A stretch of 11,392 bases of DNA, taken from positions 1 to 11,392 of the forward strand of contig CALVPO010000041.1 of NCBI GenBank assembly GCA_944351345.1, written 5' to 3'. The notes below the pieces were generated by a model. It searched no databases. It had not been told where the DNA came from and was given only the letters and a program-made list of their open reading frames with translations. The position numbers were made by a program, and so were the translations under genes. The DNA is from an uncultured Bacilli bacterium (GTDB taxonomy: Bacteria; Bacillota_I; Bacilli_A; RF39; UBA660). Below, in pieces: positions 6,605-11,392 of this stretch; positions within the stretch are counted from its first letter, which is position 1, and each line of letters begins with the position of its first letter.

Positions 6605-7005
6605 TAATCATCAAACCTTCTATATAATGGACGAGGATTATATCCATTTGTAGAAGTATTTTTATTTGCAAATAAATCGCCAAAAAGAGCTAGAGTTTTT
6701 TGAAGAGAGGTTATTCCTTCTTGTACTTTATCTACATCTACATTTTTGGCCATTTTAATTAGTTCATCTAGATGATTAGTGAATGATGTATTATTACTAC
6801 TTGTATTTTTACTAGAATCTCTAGTATTTTCTTCTTTTTTGTTAGTATCATCTAGATAAGTATTCCAATATTCTTCATTGTCTCCATATATATCATACAT
6901 CTCATATAAATCTTGCCAACTTTTTTTTCCATCTCTTATGTAAGTTATTAAGAAAGGATTAGCTTTTACAAATAATTTGAATTCATCTATTTTACTATTT
7001 ACCAT
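6604..7005 (-). CDS. ylbD: YlbD-family (coat-protein-like) protein
   Basis: This 133-residue protein begins MVNSKIDEFKLFVKANPFL, followed by a GKKSWQDLYEMYDIYGD segment typical of YlbD-family proteins, which were named from a putative spore-coat protein of Bacillus. The middle (about 50-75) is a low-complexity Asn/Ser/Thr/Lys linker. A helical segment with MAKNVDVDKVQEGITSLQK follows, and the tail has basic residues (PRPLYRRFDD). An upstream in-frame GTG at 7014 overlaps the AGAAGG ribosome site (7014-7019), so the ATG at 7005, eight bases after that site, is the better start. No spore-coat genes are nearby, so the coat role should not be assumed. The gene follows the S66 peptidase by 57 bases and is coupled to ylbE. 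Confidence 0.75.
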   Translation of the reverse strand: MVNSKIDEFKLFVKANPFLITYIRDGKKSWQDLYEMYDIYGDNEEYWNTYLDDTNKKEENTRDSSKNTSSNNTSFTNHLDELIKMAKNVDVDKVQEGITSLQKTLALFGDLFANKNTSTNGYNPRPLYRRFDD

Positions 7006-7011
7006 TATTAT

Positions 7012-7019
7012 CACCTTCT
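7012..7019 (-). promoter_or_regulatory. Ribosome binding site that fixes the ylbD start at 7005
   Basis: AGAAGGTG on the minus strand is eight bases (from AGAAGG) before the ATG at 7005. The alternative GTG start is part of this site and so cannot be initiated from it. Confidence 0.65.
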
Positions 7020-7062
7020 ATATAATTATATGAGAAATATAAAAAAAGAACATAAAAATGTA

Positions 7063-8076
7063 TTATTTTAATTGCATTTTTATTGTTCCTTTTTTATTTT
7101 GTGATGTTATTTTGGCATAGCTACCATTAATTATTGTTATTTTAGGAGATGTATGTCCAAAACAAGCTGATGTTATTATTGGTACATTTAAATCTTGTAA
7201 TGATTCTTTTAAAGCTTCTTCATAATTTATGCTGTAATAGCTTTTTTCTAGTATTGGTCTACCAAATATAAATCCTTTTGTATATTTAAACCAACCAGCT
7301 TCTTTTAGTTGCCATAGTCCTCTTATTAATTGTTCACTTGTTAGTTCACATGACTCTAGGAACCAAATTATTCCATCATTTTTATATTTTTCTATAAACT
7401 CTTTTACATAATCATATTTGGTTCCTACTAAATTTAAGAGTACATCTAGGCAGCCTCCTATTAGTCTTCCTTCTAAATTAATAGTTTTCTCATTATTTAG
7501 ATTATTCCATGATACTTCTTTATCTAGTGTATAACTCTCTAGGCCTGTTTTATATTCAGAATAGCTAGATTGATATTTAGTAAAATTAGATTGTTCTATT
7601 ATATCGCCTTGTAATATTTTTAAGTAGTTATTAATGCTTTCATGCCATGGTTCCATTCCGAAGCAACTAATGTTGTCGCTATAGAGACTGGCGATATCTA
7701 ATTTAGTTGTTAAGATAAAACTGATAGCTGTATTGTCAGAAAATCCACAAAACCATTTAGGATTATTTTTTATAGTATCAAAGTTTATATATGGTAATAT
7801 TTCTACTAAAAAATCTCCTCCACCTGCACTTATTATTACTTTAACGTTATTATCTTGAAATAAATCTTCTAAGTATTTTGCTCTTGATTTAGCATTGGCA
7901 CTTCTACCTTTAATACTTTTTCTGACATTAGGTGTTTCAACTATTTCATAACCTAGATTTTTTAGTTTTTTATAGGCATTATCTAGTCTTATTAGATCTA
8001 ATTTATCTGTTTTTCCATCTGATGGGGAGGTTACTCCTATAGACTTGCCTTTAGTTATAAACTCTGGGTATAACAT
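7063..8076 (-). CDS. Peptidase S66 (LD-carboxypeptidase/MccF-like) family protein
   Basis: This 337-residue cytoplasmic protein belongs to the S66 family, whose members cut the L-D bond of murein tetrapeptides during wall recycling or, in MccF, inactivate microcin C-type compounds. The N-terminus LYPEFITKGKSIGVTSPSDG is typical. Also present are LPYINF (about 94-99), GFSDNTA (about 111-117), LEGRLIGGCLDVL (about 201-213), the acidic motif with WFLESCE (E241) and the C-terminal FGHTSP with His308; E241 and H308 are spaced as in the catalytic pair of the family. The nucleophile loop reads GGGDFLVEILPY, where canonical enzymes have GGYGS or GGxxSxxLLPY, and by my alignment Leu90 stands where the serine should be. 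I prefer the ATG at 8076; the GTG at 8085 lacks a spaced ribosome site. The gene starts 18 bases after the rel stop, in the same operon. Confidence 0.85.
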   Translation of the reverse strand: MLYPEFITKGKSIGVTSPSDGKTDKLDLIRLDNAYKKLKNLGYEIVETPNVRKSIKGRSANAKSRAKYLEDLFQDNNVKVIISAGGGDFLVEILPYINFDTIKNNPKWFCGFSDNTAISFILTTKLDIASLYSDNISCFGMEPWHESINNYLKILQGDIIEQSNFTKYQSSYSEYKTGLESYTLDKEVSWNNLNNEKTINLEGRLIGGCLDVLLNLVGTKYDYVKEFIEKYKNDGIIWFLESCELTSEQLIRGLWQLKEAGWFKYTKGFIFGRPILEKSYYSINYEEALKESLQDLNVPIITSACFGHTSPKITIINGSYAKITSQNKKGTIKMQLK

Positions 8077-8094
8077 AATTAACACTACTTTCTA

Positions 8095-10251
8095 TTATTT
8101 AATTCTTTCTACTTTTAAAGTGAAAGGCAACTTGTTTAAATCTGTAATAAATTTATTTAATTTATCTAGATTTTCTACTAATACTGTTATGCTATATATT
8201 TTATATTCACTTTTATTTATGGTAGATACGCTATCTATTCCAACATTATTATAACTTGCTTTTGATATAATATCTAATAAATTGTCACTTGTATTAGTAT
8301 GAATTATTATATCAGTAAAATATTTTTTTGTGGTTTTATTATTCCATTTTACTTTTACTAATCTTTCATTTAAATCAGATATATTAGGACATGTTATTCT
8401 ATGAATTGTTATTCCAGATCCTTTAGTGATATATCCTATTATTTTATCTCCAGGTATTGGTTTACAACATCCACTTAAGCTAACTTTTATATCTCCCATA
8501 CCTTCTACTAAAATATCATTTTTACTATTAGGGTTAATTTTTATATTTCCTATTTTTGGTGGTTGTTCTTTCTTTTCTGTATTTTTAGTTATTAGTTTTA
8601 CTATATATGCAGCTGTATATTTATTGGCACCAATATTTGTATAAAGTTCGTTTATATTTTTTAATTTTAATTCATTTAATATGCGTTCCATGTTTTTATT
8701 ATTTATAGTTGTAGCTATAGGTAATTCTTGGTGCCTTAACTCTTCTTCTAATAATTCTTGTCCTTTTACTAAATAGTCATCTTTTTCTAATTTATTATAA
8801 AATGATTTTATTTTATTTTTTGCTTGTGATGTTACAACAAAATTAAGCCAATCTTTATTAGGGCCTCTACTAGTTTTACTAGTATTAATTTTTATAATAT
8901 CTCCTGTTTTTAAATGATAATCTAAAGGGACAATACTATCGTTTACTATAGCACCTACTACTGAATTTCCTACTTCTGTGTGTACTTTATAAGCGAAGTC
9001 TATTGGGGTTGAGGCTGCTGGTAATTCTAATACATCTCCTTTAGGGGTATAGACATATATTGAATCTGTTGTTAATACGTCTTGTTTGATACTATTTATG
9101 AATTCTTCTGGGCTTGATGAGTCTTCATTTAATTCCATTATACTTCTAAAAATTTGTAGTTTATGTTCCATAGAATCTTTTACTGTTTTTACACTTCCGC
9201 CTTTAGCTTTGTATGTCCAATGAGAAGCAATTCCATATTCAGCAATTTTATGCATTTCATGGGTTCTTATTTGAATTTCAAATAGTTTTCCTTCTACACC
9301 AAAAACTGTTGTATGTAAGGATTGATATAGGTTGGTTTTAGGCATAGCTATATAATCTTTGAATCTATTTGGTACTGGTTTATATTTAGAATGAATAAGT
9401 CCTAATACTAGGTAACATTCTGATTCTGTATCTACTATTACTCTAAGGGCTAATATATCATATATATCATTAAACTTTTTACCTTTCTGCATTTTTTTAT
9501 AAATACTATAAACGCTTTTACTTCTTCCAAATATCTCATGATTTATATTATGTTCTGTTAAAAGGGTTGAGACATCATTAAGCATTTTTTCTACATCTTT
9601 ATCCATTTCTGTTTTTTTGGCATTTAGTTTTTCAAGTATATCAAAATAGGCATCTGGTTTTAGATATCTTAGGGATAAATCTTCTAATTCACTTTTTATT
9701 TTATTTATACCTAATCTGTCGGCAACTGGGGTTAATATTTCAAGAGTTTCTCTTGCTTTCTTCTTTTGTCTTTCTTCTGGCATTACATATAATGTTCGCA
9801 TATTATGTAATCTATCTGCTAATTTTATGATAATAACTCTAACATCTTCTGATAAGCCTACTAGTATTTTTCTTTGGTTGGCTGCCATTTGTTCACCAGC
9901 ATTAGAAAAATGTAGTCTGTTTATTTTTGTTACACCATCAACTAATAAGCTTACTTCATTACCAAATAATTTTGCTATTTCTTCTTTGGTTGTATCTGTA
10001 TCTTCTATAGTATCGTGTAATAAAGCTGCAGCCATACAATCTGCATCTGCATTAATGTCTGTTAGAATCATTGCTACATTTAATGGGTGTGTGATATAAT
10101 CATCCCCACTTATTCTTTTAACTCCAAAGTGTTTTTTGTAAGCATAGTCATAAGCCCTATTAATTAAGTCTATATCTTCTTTATTATTATTATATAATTT
10201 GAATTTGCTTATTAAATCATTAATAGTTATATCTCTATTTAGATCATTCAT
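8095..10251 (-). CDS. rel: Bifunctional (p)ppGpp synthetase/hydrolase (Rel, RelA/SpoT family)
   Basis: This 718-residue stringent-response enzyme is complete. It makes (p)ppGpp from ATP and GTP or GDP, and hydrolyses it. The HD hydrolase domain has H55, H79-D80, the HDTIED motif (79-84) and D146 in KLADRLHN. The synthetase domain has GRSKSVYSIYKK, RFKD (296-299), YQSLHT (309-314) and the EIQIRT strand with Glu325. The RFKD form of the RxKD motif is that of bifunctional Rel enzymes. A TGS domain (about 398-457), a helical region, a zinc-finger/RIS region with C595-C596, H617 and C621, and a C-terminal ACT domain complete the protein. All catalytic residues I can place are present, so both activities are expected. 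GGAAGTG lies just before the ATG at 10251, and a strong promoter lies at 10278-10306. In many Bacillota recJ and apt lie between secDF and rel; here the two are adjacent. Confidence 0.97.
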   Translation of the reverse strand: MNDLNRDITINDLISKFKLYNNNKEDIDLINRAYDYAYKKHFGVKRISGDDYITHPLNVAMILTDINADADCMAAALLHDTIEDTDTTKEEIAKLFGNEVSLLVDGVTKINRLHFSNAGEQMAANQRKILVGLSEDVRVIIIKLADRLHNMRTLYVMPEERQKKKARETLEILTPVADRLGINKIKSELEDLSLRYLKPDAYFDILEKLNAKKTEMDKDVEKMLNDVSTLLTEHNINHEIFGRSKSVYSIYKKMQKGKKFNDIYDILALRVIVDTESECYLVLGLIHSKYKPVPNRFKDYIAMPKTNLYQSLHTTVFGVEGKLFEIQIRTHEMHKIAEYGIASHWTYKAKGGSVKTVKDSMEHKLQIFRSIMELNEDSSSPEEFINSIKQDVLTTDSIYVYTPKGDVLELPAASTPIDFAYKVHTEVGNSVVGAIVNDSIVPLDYHLKTGDIIKINTSKTSRGPNKDWLNFVVTSQAKNKIKSFYNKLEKDDYLVKGQELLEEELRHQELPIATTINNKNMERILNELKLKNINELYTNIGANKYTAAYIVKLITKNTEKKEQPPKIGNIKINPNSKNDILVEGMGDIKVSLSGCCKPIPGDKIIGYITKGSGITIHRITCPNISDLNERLVKVKWNNKTTKKYFTDIIIHTNTSDNLLDIISKASYNNVGIDSVSTINKSEYKIYSITVLVENLDKLNKFITDLNKLPFTLKVERIK

Positions 10252-10277
10252 TATATCACTTCCAATTCATATATAAA

Positions 10278-10306
10278 ATATTAATGCTTTTAATCTTTAT
10301 TGTCAA
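10278..10306 (-). promoter_or_regulatory. Promoter of the rel operon
   Basis: On the minus strand a perfect TTGACA (10306-10301) and TAATAT (10283-10278) are separated by exactly 17 bases. The predicted transcript starts near 10271 and has a leader of about 20 bases carrying the GGAAGTG ribosome site. It should drive rel, the S66 gene, ylbD and ylbE, which follow with gaps of 18, 57 and -1 bases. Confidence 0.7.
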
Positions 10307-10324
10307 GTTATAATATTTATATAT

Positions 10325-10359
10325 AAGTAAAAGAAGTTAACAGTTAACTCCTTTTACTT
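10325..10359 (-). terminator. Hairpin over the secF stop codon, likely terminator
   Basis: Arms 10325-10341 and 10343-10359 are reverse complements with one change (a G-U pair in the minus-strand RNA), separated by a single base, so the real loop takes in the innermost pairs. The 5' arm contains the last codons of secF and the stop codon falls in the hairpin centre. An AT-rich tail follows, but not a pure T run. The rel promoter starts 19 bases further on. Confidence 0.6.
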
Positions 10360-11392
10360 TTACTTCATCTATTTCATCATCATCTTTTTTGCGTTCTTTT
10401 TTAGGTTTTTTTAGTCTTCTCATTTCTAGTATTAGCCATAATTGATTAGATATATATATTGATGAGTATACACCTGCTATGAATCCTACTAATAGTGCTA
10501 TATTAAAGTTTACTATTTCTTTTGCTCCAAATATCATTAGACATATTACAGGTAATAAAGTTGTTATTGTAGTTAGAATACTTCTTGAGAATGTTATTCT
10601 AACACTGTCATTTACTAAATCAATTAAATCATTATCACTAAATACTGCTAGATTTGACATAGATTTTTTACTTGTTTTATTCTTTTTGTTCTCTTTCTTT
10701 TGTTTCTTGGCTTCTTCTTCTTTTTTAGCTAATCGTTTTTTATAATTTTCTCTTATCATGTCAAATGTTACTATTGTGTCGTTTATAGAATATCCTATTA
10801 TTGTTAATATGGCTGCTATAAACATAGTATCTATTTCTAATCTAAAGATACAAAAGAAGAAGATTATTATTGCTACGTCATGTACTAAGGCTGTTACAGC
10901 TGCTACAGCATAATTAAATTTAAATCTTAAACTTACATATATTAATATTCCTATAGAAGCTAAGATTACTGAGTATATAGCATTTTTTGTTAATTCTTGT
11001 TTTACTATTTTACTTACTGTATAAATATCTGTGTTTGTATTATATTCTTCTTCTATAGTATTGGTAAGTTTTTCTATTTCATTTTTATCTAAGACGTTGC
11101 TTATTATTATAGTAATATTGTCTTTAGTGTTTTCTTCTTTTTTGATAGTATAGCCTAAATCTGTTATTTCTTCTTTTAGGCTTTTTAATTTTACATTGTC
11201 ATTTTTGGTAACTGTAATGCTAGTTCCTCCTGAGAAATCAACACCTAAATTTGCTCCTCTTGTTATGGTTAGTCCTAGTCCAAGGATTATAATTACTATA
11301 GTAAATGTTAAGAATATTTTTCTATTTCTTACAAATTCTAGTTTTTTGAAAGGTATTTCTATTTCTTCAGCTTTTTTAATTTGTTTTTTCTT
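10337..11392 (-). CDS. secF: Protein-export membrane protein SecF (or SecF half of SecDF), cut by the right edge
   Basis: The frame is open to the window edge, giving 351 visible residues. It encodes the proton-driven SecDF component that helps the Sec translocase pull proteins across the membrane. After a basic linker come PFKKLEFVRNRKIFLTF (start of transmembrane segment 1), the family motif GVDFSGGTSITV, an extracytoplasmic domain, and the multi-helix core with RFKFNYAVAAVTALVHDV, TIIGYSINDTIVTFDMIREN and GVYSSIYISNQLW. No start codon is visible in the first 20 residues. The KK-rich lead-in fits either a fused SecDF, as in Bacillus, or a SecF whose start lies just outside. Between IREN and SVRITFSRSILTTIT there is a Lys/Glu-rich insertion of roughly 35 residues absent from typical SecF. 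The C-terminus is also strongly charged (KKPKKERKKDDDEIDE). An internal ATG at 10825 is inside the membrane core and is not the start. Confidence 0.92.
   Translation of the reverse strand, partial: KKKQIKKAEEIEIPFKKLEFVRNRKIFLTFTIVIIILGLGLTITRGANLGVDFSGGTSITVTKNDNVKLKSLKEEITDLGYTIKKEENTKDNITIIISNVLDKNEIEKLTNTIEEEYNTNTDIYTVSKIVKQELTKNAIYSVILASIGILIYVSLRFKFNYAVAAVTALVHDVAIIIFFFCIFRLEIDTMFIAAILTIIGYSINDTIVTFDMIRENYKKRLAKKEEEAKKQKKENKKNKTSKKSMSNLAVFSDNDLIDLVNDSVRITFSRSILTTITTLLPVICLMIFGAKEIVNFNIALLVGFIAGVYSSIYISNQLWLILEMRRLKKPKKERKKDDDEIDEVKVKGVNC

Noticed and set aside
6604..7014. Calling ylbD a spore-coat gene
   Set aside because: The family name comes from a putative Bacillus role. Nothing else in the window points to sporulation.
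7025..7030. Perfect TATAAT before ylbD as a promoter
   Set aside because: Transcription would start near 7018, inside the ylbD ribosome site, and there is no matching -35. ylbD is more likely transcribed with rel and the S66 gene.
1..11392. CRISPR array, tRNA, rRNA or riboswitch
   Set aside because: I saw no regularly spaced repeats, no cloverleaf or rRNA-like conserved stretches, and the intergenic gaps are too short for known large riboswitch folds.

Overview
The window is very AT-rich chromosomal DNA in which every supported gene reads on the minus strand. It suggests a low-GC Bacillota/Mycoplasmatota-type bacterium, such as an uncultured gut Bacilli lineage. The evidence is the ylbD-ylbE-ylbF-rsmD gene set known from Bacillus, a bifunctional Rel protein, strong AGGAGG-type ribosome sites and TTGACA/TATAAT-type promoters. 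The tryptophan codons I checked in the rel, S66 and SNF2 genes are TGG, so the standard bacterial code with TGA as stop fits better than the Mycoplasma code. The lineage call is an inference.

In the direction of transcription (right to left), the window opens with the SecF half of the SecD/SecF translocase, cut by the right edge and closed by a hairpin over its stop codon. A TTGACA-N17-TAATAT promoter then starts a tight unit: rel ((p)ppGpp synthetase/hydrolase), an S66 LD-carboxypeptidase-like protein, ylbD and ylbE. Next comes a beta-helix surface protein with a C-terminal sortase-type signal. Its signal peptide has lost its start codon, so it is probably a decaying pseudogene. It lies between ylbE and ylbF, which are neighbours in Bacillus. 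After its terminator a fresh promoter drives ylbF and rsmD, and a weaker promoter precedes a SWIM/SNF2 helicase.

The left end is accessory-like. It holds an orphan type IV pilin-like gene, whose promoter lies inside a perfect 21-bp inverted repeat, and then the 5' end of an ISL3-family insertion sequence. That element has a recognisable terminal repeat, a terminator and a promoter, and is cut by the left edge.

Most of the window is housekeeping: protein export, stringent response, 16S rRNA methylation and RNA-processing regulators. I do not see a coherent new multi-gene system. The points worth a second look are the truncated surface gene that splits the ylb cluster, the promoter-in-palindrome of the pilin, the apparent loss of the serine nucleophile in the S66 protein, the short YlbF and the charged insertion in SecF.
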